This document shows positions 1-14,300 of a DNA stretch of 64,000 nucleotides, in pieces. Position 1 is the stretch's first letter, and each line of letters begins with the position of its first letter. The stretch covers positions 849,501 to 913,500 of the forward strand of contig JAIUJO010000534.1 of NCBI GenBank assembly GCA_023846275.1. The letters are read 5' to 3'. The stretch comes from Vanilla planifolia. Its lineage: Eukaryota; Streptophyta; Magnoliopsida; Asparagales; Orchidaceae. The notes under the pieces were generated by a model. It saw only the letters and a program-made list of their open reading frames with translations. It had not been told where the DNA came from and did no database searches. Made by a program: the position numbers and the translations under genes.

Positions 1-120
1 GTGTGTGTATATGTTTGCACACATCTACATGAGCATGCGTGTATGTGCTTGCATGTTTGTGTATATATGTGTGTTTACATATATGCGTGTGTGTATGTGT
101 TTACATATGTGCATGCTTGG

Positions 121-139
121 AAACACACACAAAAACACA
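121..139. repeat. AC-polarity run inside the TG block
   Basis: A short A/C run with two ACACAC-type stretches lies within otherwise TG-polar DNA. It is the only CA-oriented run of this length that I noticed on the plus strand of either TG block. A small local inversion is one explanation, chance another. Confidence 0.6.
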
Positions 140-689
140 TATTGACATTCTATGTGTGCATGTATGTGTTTGTTTACATATGTGTGTGTTTGTGGTTGTC
201 TATGTATGTGCGTTTGTGTATGCATGTGTGTGTGAATACATATGCATGAGTGTTTGTTCATGCTTGTTTATATTTTTAATACATGTGCATGTATGTGTGT
301 GTGTGTGTGGGTGTGAAAGTGTTGTGCATGTGCATGCATGTGTGCATATGTGCACATGTGCATTTGTGTGTCTATGTGTGCATGGTTTTGTGTGTTAGTT
401 CTTGTGTGTATGTGTGTGCGCTTGCAAGCATGTGTAAATGTGTTTACATGTGTTGGTCTATGTGTGTGTGTGCATGTGTATGTGCATGTTTGGTTGTGGG
501 TCTTTGTGTGTGCGTACATGTGCAAGTGTCTGTGTGTGTGTGTGCATGTTCATTTTTTTGCATATGTATGCTTGTGCATAACATGAATGTGTGTACATGT
601 GCGTGCATGTGTGCATGTATGTGTATATATGCATGTGTGCATCTATATGTGTATATGGACGTGTGTGTACATGTGGGTGTGTGTGAATT

Positions 690-3600
690 TATGTTTGTCT
701 GTGTGCATGTGTGTTTTTGTGCATTTGTCTATTTGTATGTATATGTGTGTATGTGAGTGCAACTTATTATGTGTGTGCATATGCATGTGCATGTTTGTGC
801 ATGGATGTGTGTCTGTGTGTGTGTAGCTCTTGTGCTTGTGTGAATGCATTCATATGGGTGCTTCTATGTGTGTTTTAATGTGTGTTTGTGTGTGTTTTCA
901 TTTGTATGGACATTTGCATGCATGTGTGTGTGTGAGTGTGTAAGTATATTGGTGTTCCTATTAGCATGTATGAGTGTGTAAGTGTGCATTTGCATGTTTA
1001 TGAGTGCTTGTGCAAGTGCATGTATGTGCATATGCTTACATTCCTTTTTCTACACACATGTGTGTGTGAATGCGTGCATGCATGTGTTTTTGTGTGCAAT
1101 TGTGTATGGACATGTGTTTGTGTGTCTAGCTTTGTAGGCATGTGTGTGTCCATGTGTGCATGCTCTTTCTTGCATGCATGTGTATGTGTGTGTGCATTTT
1201 TGGATTTATGAGCATGTGTGCAAATGTTTTGGTTTGTATGTGTGAGTGCATATGTGTACATATCATCATGTGTCTACATGGGTGTGTGTGTGTGTGTGTG
1301 TGCATCTTTATGCTTGTATGTGTGTGAGCATGTTTGTGTGTGTACATGTGGTATGTTTTTGCATGCCTACATGTGTGTGTGTGTCTATGCTTGTGTGCAT
1401 GGGTGTGCATGTGGTGCACATGTGTGCTTTTTTATGTTTTAATGTGTGTGCACATGACTTTGTACATGCGAGTGTGTGCATTTGTACCCATGTGTGTGTG
1501 TGCATGCATGCATGTCTGTATATTTATCTACATTCACATGTCAATTTATATATGTGTGCATGTGCATTTGTGTTTATGCATGTGTGTCTTTGTGTGTCCA
1601 TGTGTGTGTATGTGTACATATGTGTGTTCGTGTGCATGCCTGTGTTTGTGTTTGCAGGCGAGTGCACATATGTGCATGTGTAAGAGTACGTGCATGTGCG
1701 TATGTATGTGCATGAGTTTGCATACATGTCATGTGTGCCTATGTGTGTGTGAGTGCTTGTGCATGTGTGTGGTATATGGTTGTGTGCAAGTACGTGTCTA
1801 TGTGCACATGGTTGTGATTGTGTGAGTGCAAATTTTTGTACGTGTTGTATGTGTGTGTGAGTACGCACATGTGTGTATGCATGTGCACTTCTCTCTGTGT
1901 GTCTGTTTGTGAATTAGTATTTTAGTTGCATGTGTTTGTGTGCATACAAGCATATGCATTTATGCATATGTGCATTTTTTGCATAATCATGTATGTGGGT
2001 GCATGTGCCTATGAATGAGTGTGTTTGTGTGATTGTGTGTGTATGTGCATGTGCCTATGTGTGCATGTGCATGCACATGTACATTTGGATGTGCATGCAT
2101 TTGTGCATTCTTGTGCATATGTATGTGTGTGTGTGCATGAGTGTGCTTGAGCATGTTTGTACATGTATTTGTGTGTGTGTGTATGTCCATGCATTTGCAT
2201 TACATGTGTCTATGCATGTGCATGTTTGTGCTCATGTGTGTGTAGCTTTTTATGTGCATGTGTGTGCTTATGCACATGCATATGAGTGCTTGTGTGTGTG
2301 TACAAGTGAAGTTGCATGTGTGAATGTGTTTGCATTTGTGCATAGGCATGCATGTGTGTACAAGTTTTTGTGATCATGCATTCATGGTTTTTGATGTATT
2401 TGTGCATGTGTGAGTGTTTGCATGGGTATGCATGTATCTATGTGTGCTTGTGCATGTTTAGAAATGTCCATGTGATGGCATATGTGTGCATGTGTTTGTG
2501 TGTGCATGTGTATGTCTATATGTGTACCTACATATGTGTGTGTGCACATGTGAGTATGCAAGTGTGTACATATGCACGTGTATGTGTGTGTGTGCATATG
2601 TGTGTGTTATGCATGCATATGTGAGCATGTGTGCATGCACATATGCATGTGTGTATGCTTATCTTCATTTGCAGTGTCCATATGCATTTTGTTTTTGTGT
2701 GTGAGTATATTTGTTAGTACCTATGCGTGTGTGTGTGTGTTTGTGCATTTGCATGTGTAGTTGTGTGCTTACTTGTTTGTATGTGTGTTTGTGTTTACAT
2801 GTAATGACTTTTGTTTTTGCATGTCTATGTGTGTGTGTGTGTATGCATGTATGTAGGTTCATGTGTGTGTGTGTACATGCATGTATCTATGTGTATGTGT
2901 GCATGTTAGTAGGGGTGTTTCTTGGAGCCAATGTGTGTGTACACATGAGCATGCACGAACATGTGTGCGTGCTAACGCATGTTTATATGTATACGTTTGT
3001 GCATGCATGTCTGAGTGTGTTTGCATATGTGAATGTGCATGTGTGTGTGTGCCTGTGTGAGTGTCCATGTGTGTTTGTATGTGTGTGTGACAATGAGTGC
3101 ATGTGTGTGTGTATGTTTGTGTGCTTGCGTGTGACTATGAGTGCATGTACCTATGCACGTGTGTGTGTGTGTGCATGTGTCAGTTACTTGGTGTGCTTGC
3201 ATACACATGTGAATGTGTGTGTGTTTAGGTGTGCATGTGGAGGGATGCCTATCTTCATTTGTGTATGTGTGCTTGTGTACATGAATCTTTGTGAGTGTAA
3301 ATATCTATTTGGGGCAAGTGTAGTCTTGGGTATGTGTTCATATAAATGTGTATGTGTGTGCCAATTAGCATGTCTATACTTGTGTGTGTAAGGATGTGTG
3401 TGCTTGTATGGATGTGGGCTTTTGTGCATGCATACATGCTTGTGTGTGTGCATGTGCTTGCGTGGGTGTGTGTTCTTGTCTGTGTGTTTTTTATGTGTGA
3501 TTTTGCATGTGCATATATTTTGTGTGCATGTGTGTGTACATATGCTTATTTGTGTGCATGTGTGTGCCTATGATTATGTATGCATGTGAGTGTATGTGTG

Positions 3601-4680
3601 TCGATGTGCATGCGTTTGTGTGTGCGAGATCATGTGTGTGGGTGTATGTGTTTTTGCATGTGTGAGCGAGCATACTTTTGTGTTTGTGCTTGTGAATTCA
3701 TTGGAGTGTGTGTGTGTGTGCATGAATGCATTTTTTTTTGTCGTTGCATGCGTGGTTCCATGTGTGTGCTAATGTGTTTGTATGGCTGTGTAGATGTATG
3801 TGTGCATGTGCCTGTGTGTTTGTGTGTATGCGTGCATATAAATCTATATGTCAGTGTTTATGCGCATTTGTGTGTGCGTGTTTATGTGTGCATGTGCATG
3901 TGGGCTTGTAAGTGTGGGTGTGTATTCATGTGTGTATGTGTATGTGTGTATATGTTTAGGTGTTTGCATGTGTATGTATTCATGTGCATACATTTATTTG
4001 TTTTTGCATGTGCATGTGTCTTCGTGTTCGTGTGTGTGAGTGTATATACATTTGTGTGTGCATACATGTATGGGTGTTCACATGTGTGTGTAGGTGCACA
4101 CACATGCGAGTATGTTTATGGATGCACGCATGTGTGTATCTCTTCATATGTGTATGTTTGTGTGTGTAGGTAAGGGCATTTATGTGTTTGTGAATATTTG
4201 TATGTATGTGTGTTTGTGTGTATAAATTTGCATGTGCATGTTCCTGTGTGTGTGCATGTGCATGTGCACTTGTGTGTGTGAGTGTTTATGTATGGATGTG
4301 AGTGTACATGAATATATAATGTGTTTGCGATGCAAGTGTGTGTGTGTTTTTGTGTGCATGTGTATGCTAGTTTGTGAGTGTATGGGTGTGTGTGTGTGTG
4401 TATGTGAGTGTGTGTGCATGTGTGTGCACGTGTGTGTGCATGTGTGTGCACGTGTGTGTACCAATGTTTGTGTGTGAATGTGTGTTTGCATGTGTTAATG
4501 TGAATTTGTATGTGTGTGTGCATGCACTTGTGCATGCATGTGTGTCTTTTTCAGAGTGCTAATGTGCTTGTGTTAATGTTCAAGTGTATGTTTGTGCATG
4601 TTTGAATGTGTCTCTACATGCATGTTTTAGTGTGCCTGGATAGGTGTGTACTTGTGTGTTTGTGTGTGTGAGTGCATGCA
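690..4680. repeat. Segment A of TG block 1, duplicated in block 2
   Basis: This segment aligns co-linearly with 32230-35985. Anchor pairs that go beyond generic TG repeats are 758/32305 (TGCAACTTATTATGTG), 1351/32843 (GTATGTTTTTGCATGCC), 3321/34872 (TAGTCTTGGGTATGTGTT), 4141/35661 (TCTTCATATGTGTATG) and 4674/35981. The offset stays near 31.5 kb and then drops to 31.3 kb because about 4320-4573 has no counterpart in block 2. Homology may extend upstream to about 545, but low complexity makes that uncertain. Similarity is imperfect, so this is an old duplication. Confidence 0.8.
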
Positions 4681-6604
4681 TTTACTTTTGTGCATATATG
4701 TATAATTGTGTGTGTGTGTGTATATGTTCATGTGTGGTTGTGTGTGTGTGTGTGCATGTTTGTTTGTTCATTACTATGTGTCAATATGATGGGTGTGCAT
4801 GTTGGAGTATGTGCATTTGTGTGATCCAATGTGTGTGTATAAGTTTGTATGGGTGCATGTGTGAGAGTGTGCATGTGTGTTAATGTACATGTGTGAATGT
4901 TTCTTTGTGTGTGTGCATATGTGAATTGTGTTTATTGGTGTGTTTGCATGTGTGTTTAGTTGTGCATGTGTGTGTGTGTGTGCATCTATTTATAAGCATT
5001 TGTGTGAGTTTGTGTATGTGTGCTTGTGTGCATGTGTGTGGGTGTGTGTGCATGAGTATGTTATTTTGTGTGTGTGTTATTGTTGGGTGTGTGCATGTGG
5101 TCATGTGTGTGTGTGTGCATAGGCACATGTGTGTACCTTTGCATGTATCCATGTATGCATATGTATGTGTGTGCACATTAGTGTGCAAGTGTCTGTATGT
5201 GTGTGTGCATGTGTGTGCATGTGTGTGTATGTGTGAAAGTTTTTTACTTATTCTTATAGAAGTGCACGCATGTGTGTGTGTGTGCATTTGAGAGTATATA
5301 TTTTTTTGTGTGCAAGTGCTTATGTGTGGACAAGTTTTATGTTCATGTGTGTGTGCATTCTTGTGTGCTTATGTGGGTGTACATGCACTTGCATATTTGT
5401 ATGTATGTGTTGGTGCATGTGTAGGTGTGTGTGCATGTGTGTATGTCCATTCATGCTTGTGTGTATGTTTGTTCATGCTTTTGTATATGTGCACATGTGC
5501 ATTTGTATATGAAAGCATGTGCAGGCACATGTGCATGCACTTGGGTGCAAGTCTAAGTGCATGTACATATATGTGTGTATGTACATGTGTGAATGCTTTT
5601 GCTAATTTATGTATATGAGTAAGTGTGTGTGTGTGTGTGTATATGCTTGTGTGCATGAGTGTGCATGTATGTGTGTGTGTAATGGTAAGTATGTGCATAT
5701 GTGTGTTAGCCTATCCATGTGCTTGTGCGTGTATCTGTGTAACTACGTGTGTTTGTGTACGCGTGTTCATCCATATGCATGGTCTTGTTTGTGCATGGAT
5801 GTGCACGTGTGTGTATATTGTGCATGCCTACATGTTTGAATGTGATTGTATTTATGTCTGTGTGTGTGTGTGTATCTGTATTTGTGTGTGTTAGTGTGTG
5901 CCCTTGTGGATGTTTGTGTGTACATGTGTGCACATGTGTATGCGCATATGTGTGCTTGTGTGTGTCTTTGCATGTGCTATACAAGTGTTTTTATGTATGT
6001 GTGTCTATCTTAATGGGTATGTGTTGTGTGTTTACATGTATATATGCATTTATGTGCTTGCATGTTTGTGCATGCAAGTGCGCGTGTGGATGTCATCTTA
6101 TGTGTACATGTGTGAGCTTGTGAATGTGTACATATGTGTGGTTGTGCATATGTTTGTGTCTATATGTGTATGCATGCATGTGTGTATGGGTGGTGCATGT
6201 GTATGTGTGTAGGTGCGCATGTGCAAGTGTGTTTGTGTTTGTGCATATGTGTTTGTATACGTATGTGTTTGTGTGTGCGTATGTGTGAGTGTTTTTATGT
6301 GTACATCATTTCATGTATTTGTGTGAGCATGTTTGTGTGTGTGCATATGGGTGCTTATGTGCATTCTTACATGAATGTATGTCCATTTTAGCATATGTGT
6401 GTTAGTGTGTGTGTGTGTATGTACTGCTATGTGACTTACTGCATGCACATGTTTGTGTTTCGTGTGTGAGTTCTTGCATATGGTACGCTTGAGTGTGCTT
6501 GTGTGTTTACATGTGACTATGCATTTGCATGTGTGTGTGTGCATCTGTGCATTTGATCTTGTGTGTGTCTACATGTGTGTTTTTGTGTGTTCTTTTGCAT
6601 GTGT

Positions 6605-8010
6605 GCACATGTTCATGTGTGTGTGCAGGTGCATGTGTGCATGCATGCATGTATTTTTGGGTGCATGTTTCTATATATATGGTGTTGCATGCATATGCAA
6701 GTCTGTGTGTGTGTTTGCAAGTCCATCTTAGTGTGTGTTCTTTTTTGTGCTTGTGCACGTATTTGTTTTCTTATGTGTATATGTGTCTTGCTATGTTTGT
6801 GCATGTGCGTGAGCATGTACACACATGTTTGTGTATTTGAGTGTGTGTGTGTGTGTATGTATGTGGGTATAGGTGTGTTAGTGATTGTGTATGTATGTGT
6901 GTTTTTGTGTGTTGTGCATGTGAGCCTTCTTATCTAGGTGTGTGAGTCCTTATGCATGTGTGTGTGTGCGTGTGCATGTGGGTGTGAATACATGTGCTTG
7001 TGTGCATGACTATATTTATGTTTCTATGCCTATGCTTGTGAGTGCTTACTTGTTAATTTGTATCTGTGAGTATGTCCATGGGTGCGCATGTGTGCATGCG
7101 TTCATGCATGGGCGTGTGTTTGTTTGTGAACATGTTTGCACATGGTTTATCCCTATGTGTGAGCATTTGTATGTGTGTGTGGGCATGCATGTGTGCCCAT
7201 GTGTTTATCGGTGTGTGCATGTCTATGGTTGTTCATGACTCTATTTGCATGTGTGCATGAGTGTGTGCATGCATATGTGTGTTTGTATGTGTCTATGTCC
7301 ATGTTCGTGTGTGTGCATTGGTGTATGTGTGTGTATACATGTTTGCATGTTTATTTGTTCATTTGTACATGTGTGTGCATGTTTATGTAGGTACGTCTGT
7401 ATGTGTGCAGATGTGAGTGTGCATAGGTGTGTCTTTGTGTTTGTTCATGTGTGAGTGTATTTGTGCATGTGCATGGATGCATGTGCTCGTGTATGTGTGT
7501 GTGTGTGTGTGTGTTCATTTGTGTATGTATTTGTGCATGTGCATGCATGCATTTGCTAGTGTATGTGTTTGTGTGTTTATGTTAGTGTGCATATGTGTGT
7601 AAGTGTATACATGTGAGCATGTGTGTGTGTTTATGTGAACATATGTGTGCATTCATGTGTGTGTGTGTGTTTGGATGTGTGCATGCATGTGTGAGTGCAT
7701 GCACATGTGTGTGTTTGTGAGTGTGCATTAGTGTTTATGGGTGCAAGGGTCCATGTGTGCATGTGCGAGTGTGCGTGTGCTTTTGTGTGTTTTTGGGAGA
7801 GCATTCGAGCATGTTTGGATGTCTGTATGTGCATGTATGTATGTGTGCATGTCTATGTGAGTGTATGTGCATATTTGTGTGTGCATATGTGCAAGTGTTA
7901 GTGTGTGTGTGTGTGCATAAGGCTCTACATGCATGTATGTGTGTGTGTGCTTGTCCATAAAAATATATTGTCATGTGTGTTTGTATGAGCGTGCATGTTT
8001 ATAAATGTGT
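6605..8010. repeat. Segment B of TG block 1, duplicated in block 2
   Basis: This aligns with 28235 to about 29790. Anchor pairs are 6611/28238 (GTTCATGTGTGTGTGCA), 7148/28991 (TATCCCTATGTGTGAG), 7807/29575 (GAGCAT followed by TTTGGATGT) and 7921/29692 (GGCTCTA, then GCATGTAT). Block 2 has about 240 extra bases (roughly 28350-28590) inside the segment. The right edge is soft, because similarity fades into generic TG repeats after about 8010. Confidence 0.75.
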
Positions 8011-11000
8011 ATGTGCATTTACGCACATTTGTGTATAAGGTTGCAAATGTATGTATGTGTGTGTGTTTGCATACATGTGCACATGTATGTATTCTTCGTT
8101 GTGTGTGTGTGTGCTTGTGCATTTGTGTGCAAGTGTTGCAGCATGTGCATGCATGGCATGTGTATTCATCTTTGTGTGAGTGTGTGTGCATTTATGGATG
8201 TTAGCTTGCATGTGTGTGTACATGTTTATGTATATGTGTGCGTATATTCATGTGCACATGTCTGTAGATGTGTGTGCGAGTGTGCATGTTTGTGATTATG
8301 CTTGTGTGTTTACTTATGTGCATATGCATGTGTGTGCATGTGCCAATATTTGTGTGTGTGCATGTGTTTGTATGTGTGTGCACATTAGTGTTTGTTTGTA
8401 TGTGTGAGCATTTGTATGTGTGAACACATGTGTATGTGCATGTTTGTGTCTACTTGTGTTCATGTGTGTATGCATCTGTGTGTATGCATGTGTATGTTAA
8501 TCCATGTCATGTGTATGTGCATGCACATGTGTGTGTGTGTGCATGCACATGTGTGTGTGTGTTTGCATGCATTTGTGTTTGTATGTGCATGTGTTTTCTT
8601 GTGTTTCTTTGTGTCTATGTGCATACACATGTATTTTTATGTATGTGTATGCACACACATTTGTGTATTTGTGTAATGTTTTTTTTATATGAGTGTAGAC
8701 ATGTGTGTGTTTGTGTGCTTGTACGTGCATGCATATGTGTGCATGTGTGGGTTTTTGTGTGTATGTTGTGTGTGCATGTGTGTGTGTGCATGTTTGTGCT
8801 CATGTGTTTTTTATATGTATTATGTGTGCATGTGTTTGTGCATGTGTTTCTATAACAATATGTGTGTATTAGTGTGTGAGTGTGTGCCCATATATGTGTA
8901 CATGTTTGTGTGTACTTGGGTGTGTGGATGTGAGGGTGTGTATGTGTGTGTTTTTGTGTGTATCTATGTCTATGTATTTGTGCCCATGCATGTGTCTTTT
9001 ACCCTATGTGAGTCTGTGCACATGTGTTTATGCATCTGTAAGCATGTGCTTATGTGTATTTTTTGTGCTCATGCATGTGCATGTGTCCGTGAGTGCATAT
9101 GTGTGCATCCATGCTCATACATGCATGTTTGTGTTCATGCATGTGTTTGTGCTGCATGTGTGTTTGTGGGTATGTCTGTGTGTGCTTGTGCAAGTGCTTG
9201 TGTGTGTGTTTGGGTGCTTGTAGGTTTGCAAGTGTGTGTGTGCGAGTGTGTATGCATATGCATGTAATTATGTAGAGGGTTTGTGTATGTGCATTTGTGT
9301 CCATGTGCGTGGACATGTATGAGCATGTGTGCATGTGTGCTTGTGTACGTGCACATTTTTGTGTGCATATGTGTGTTTGTGTTTGTTTGTGTGTGTATAG
9401 TTATTTATCTGTGTATGTATGTGCTTGCATGTTTTTTATGCATATACATGTGCATGTGCATGTGCATGTGAGTACTTTGGTGCATAAGTAAGTTGATGTT
9501 CATGTGTGCCTGTGTGCATATGTTTATGTGCACATATGTCTTTGTATGTGCGTGGTTGTATGTCTATGTCCAAGTGTGTCTTTTTTCATGGCATGTGCAT
9601 TGGTGTGTTTGGACATCTGTGTGCTAATGCATTTGCATATGTATGTGCATGTGTGTGTGTGCTTATGTTCCTATTAGCATGTGTGAATATAGGCATGCAT
9701 GTGTATGGGTGAGCATCATTCTATTCAGGCACATGTGTTTGGGTATGTGTGTGCTATTTTTCATGCACATGCATATGTGTAATGTCTTTGTGTGATTTGT
9801 ATGTGTGTGTGTATTTGTACATGTGAATAGATGTATGTGTGTGTGTGCTTGTCTACTTGTGTGTTATTGTGTGTGTCTATTTTCATTTGCATACATGTGT
9901 GTGTTCTCATGCTTCCATTTGTGTGTGTGTGCATGTGTGTATGTGTGTGTGTAAGTGTGCTTATGTGTGTGTGTGCATGCATGTGTGAGTGTGTGTACGT
10001 GTGCATGTGTATGCCCATGTGTGTGAATGCATGCATCAGGGTATGTATGTGTGAGTACATCCGTGTATGTGTGAGTGTGTGTATGCTTGTGTGCATATGT
10101 GCATGTGCATGTATTTGATTATGCATATGTGTGTGGATGCCTGCATGCTAGCGTGCGTGCTTCTATGTTTGTGTATGTGAGTGTACATGTTTGTATGTGC
10201 ATGTGCATGTGTGTGTGTGCATGTTTTTGCATTTGTGTGGATGTGTGAGTTTGTGTGTGCTCCTTTATGTGTGAGAGTGTGTTGATGCATGTGTGTGTGG
10301 TTTTGTGAGTGTGTTACTATGAATAAGCATTTCAATATGCATGTTTGTGCGTATGTGTATGCGTTCATGCACATGTGTGTGTTCATAAGCATGTGTGTTT
10401 GTGGTTATGTGTGTGTGTGTTTATGCATGCATATTTGTGTTAGTTTGTACTCTAGGGGTGTGTGACAATGTGCATGGATGTGTGAAATTCCATTGTATTT
10501 GAGTGGGTGATTGTGCAAACATGTATATGTTTGTCATGTGTCTCAATGTTTGTTTGTGTTCATGTGACACAGTGTGTGTGAGTGCTTTTTGTGTGTGTGT
10601 GTACATGAGTGCATGTGTATTCTTTTGCACTTATGTGTGCATTCTAGCACATGTTTATGTATGGGTCTATGTGTGTGAGTGTGTGGGTGTGTGCTTATGT
10701 GCATATGCATGTATGTGATTGTGCTTGTGCATGTGTGCACATATGTGTTTGTGTGTGTTTTTGTGTTTACGAGTGTGTTCTTGTGTGTGTGTGTGTGACA
10801 TTATTGTGTGCTTATGTATGTACCTTTGAGTGTGCTAGTGCAAGTACAGAAGTGTACGTGCGCATGTGCGTGTGTTTGCGAGTATGTGTGCTTATGTGTG
10901 TGAGCATGCGTGTGTGTTTGTGACTATGTGTGTATATGTGTGTTTATGTGTGTGCATCTCCATGTATGTGTGCATAAGTATGAGTTTCTATGTACATGAG

Positions 11001-11348
11001 TGCATGTGTGGGTGCATGTGTTCATGTGTGAATGTGTGGGTTCATGTTTGTGTGCATGTGTGTATACATGTGTTTGTGTGCATGTGCATGCATGTGTGTC
11101 GTGTGGGTGTATGTGTGTATGTATGTGTACTTGTATGTAGGTGCATTCATGTGTGCTTATGTGAGTTTTTTATCTATGAGCATACTTGGGTGTGTGCTTT
11201 TGTATGTGCATGCATGTGTGTGTATACATGTGTGCACATAGGAGTTCATGTATATGTGTGTGTGCGCATCTATGTTTGTGTATGTACGTGTGAGTGCATG
11301 TGTGTTCACATGCAAAGGCATTTGTGTGTCTATGTGAGTGCTATTTGT

Positions 11349-11384
11349 GAATGTCTGCATATTTTTGAATGTCTGCATATTTTT
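11349..11384. repeat. 18-bp perfect tandem duplication
   Basis: Two identical, directly adjacent 18-bp copies of GAATGTCTGCATATTTTT occupy 11349-11366 and 11367-11384. Because they are perfect, the duplication is more recent than the surrounding block. Confidence 0.9.
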
Positions 11385-14300
11385 GGGTTGAGGTGTGTAT
11401 GTTCAAGTGCATGTTCCTTTGTATGTGTGCATGCTTACGTGCATGTGAGTATTTGTGAGTATGGACATGATTGTGTGTGCATGAGTTTGTGTGCTTGTGT
11501 ACATGTTTGTGCTTGTGTATGTGTGTGTACATGTGTCTATATGTGTGCATGAGATTATGTGCATGCATATGCACGTGTCTGTTGGTGGATATGCATGCAT
11601 GTGTGCGTGTGCACATGTATGTGCATGCACATGTCCATATATGTCTGTGTATATAAGTGTATGCCACATGTGTGCTTTTGTGCCTTTGTGCATTTGTGCA
11701 TGTAAGCATTCAGATGTATTTGTTTGTGCATGTGTGTATGGGTGTGTTTATATATATGAGTGTATGTATGGGTGTGCATGTGCATGTGTGGGCACCTCTG
11801 TGTGCATCTATATGGTGCAAATGTTTTTAGGGCAAGTGCATGCATATCTATGTGCATGTTTTTGAGTGCCAATGTATGTGCATATGTATATGTGTGTGTG
11901 TCTGTTTGTGTATTTGTGCATGTATAAGCATTCAAGCACTCTTGTGTATGTGTGTGTGTGTATATGGTTAAGTATGTGTGTAGGTGAGTATGTGTGTGTG
12001 TATGTGCATTTGTGTGTAGATGTTGCATTTGTGCATGTATTTTTATGCATATGCATCTATGTGTGTGCATGTGTAAATATATGCATGAATGCATGTTTAT
12101 GCATGTGTGTATGCCTCCTTGTGTGTATATGTGTATGTGCATATGTGTGTGTGTACGCGTGTGTAGTTGAGTAAGTGTGTGTGCTTATCATCAGTGTGTT
12201 GTGTGTGTGTGTATGTACGGGTGTGCTTGTGTGTACATATGTATGTGTGTGTGTTGGTATTTTTATGTGTGCATGGATGTATGTGTGCATTTGTATGTGT
12301 GTACTTGTTTGTATGTGTTTACATTTGTGTTTACACATTACTATGTTTGTTCATGTGTGTGTACAGGTGTATACATGTGCATGCATGTGTGGATGCATGT
12401 GTGTGTGTGTATGTGTTTGTGTTGGCATGTTTATGCACCTTGTCCACTTGTGTGTGTGTGTGTGCCTTTGTGCATGTGTGCAATTATTTGTTCATGTGTG
12501 GACATGGTGCATGTGCATGTGCATGCATGCATGTGAGTGTGAGTGTGTGTGCATGCATGTGGATTGTGTTTGTGTGCATGTGTTCTTATGTGCACATGTG
12601 TGTGCATTTAGGTATGCATGTATGTGTGTGTGCACCTATCTGTATGGGTGCATGTGTTCAGGCATATATGTGTGCATGTGTGAGTACATGCTCTAGTGTG
12701 TGTATGTGTGTATTTGTGTGTTCATACATGCATGTATGAGCATGTATGTTTGCATATGCATGTCTGTAAGCATGCATTTGTATCCATTTCTATGTGTGTG
12801 TGTACATATATATTTGCTTGTGTATGTGCTTCTCCATGTATGTGTTTTTGTGTGTGCGAGTGTGTGTTAGCATATGCGTGTGTGCATCAATATGTGTGCA
12901 TGTCCATGCTTGTGTGTACATATGTGATTATGTTTATGTGTATGTGTGTAGGCTTATATATGTGGGTGCATGTGTGCGTGTGTGCATTTACATGTGGGTT
13001 CATCTACATGTGCATTTGTATGCATCAATGAGCATGTGTATATATGTGTGTGTGCTTGTATGATTGTATCTACATTTTTATTTGTGTGTGTGTGTAATTG
13101 TATTGATGCTTGTGTGTTCATATGTGTGCATGCATGAGTGTGTGTCCATTTATGTGCATGTGTTTGTTAGTATGTCTGTGCATGTGTGCATGTGTGTATA
13201 GATGCATTTCCAATTATATGTGTATATGTGTGCAAGTGTTTTCATGTGTGTGTATGCACGTAAGTGTGTGTGAGCATATGTGCATGCATATGTGTATGAG
13301 TCTGTGCGTGTTTGAATGCACACATGTGTGTATGTGTGTGAGTATATGCATGCATGTTTGTGTGTAATGCATGTGTGCATTTGTGTGCTTGTGCTTGTGT
13401 TCTTACATGTGTATGTCTATGCATGTGGGTGGGTGCATATATATGTGCATGGTTTTCTATGAGGAAATTTGTGTCCATGTGTGTATTTGTACTTTTGCAT
13501 ATGTGACATATTCATGTTCTTATACATGTGTAGTTGTGTGTGTGTGTGCTTATAGGCATATATTTTTGTGGATGAGCACGTGTGTGTGTGTGTGTATACA
13601 TACTACTATGCATGTGTGAGTTCCTGAGTGTGTGCATGTGTATGTGAGCTCATGTGCATGCATGTGTTTATTCATGTGTGTGTGCCTATGTTTGTACATG
13701 TGTGTGTGGTTGTGTGTGTGTTGTGTATGCACATGGATGTGCATGTGTGTGAATGTGTCTACATGGCTACATATGTGCAAGTATATGTATATGTGTGTGA
13801 GTGTGTTTTTGCATGTGTGTGTACATGTGCACAAGGGTGTGTGTATGTGTGTGGTTGTGTACTTGCATGCATGCATGTATGTGTTTGCATGCATAAGTGC
13901 AAGTGTGTAGGTGTATGCATATTTGTATGACTGTGCATGTGTGCATGTCCATGTGTTTGTGTGTGCATGTATGTGCATTTACTTTTGTTTGATTATGCAT
14001 CTACATGTGTGTGTAGGTACATGTCTATTTGTGTATGTGTATAAGAATATGCATGTCTCTATGCATGTGTATATGTATTTATATGTATGTCTGTGTGTGT
14101 ACATGTGCTTGTGTTTGTGTACATTTGTGCAATGGTGTGTATATGTGTATGTGTGTGAGTGTGTGTACGTACTTTCAAGCATGTGTACATACATTCATGC
14201 ATGTTCACTTGCATGCATGTGTGAGTGTGGGTAGGTATTTGTGTATCTATGTGTGCATATATGTATCTATGTATGTATATGTGTGTTCATTGGTAGTGCA

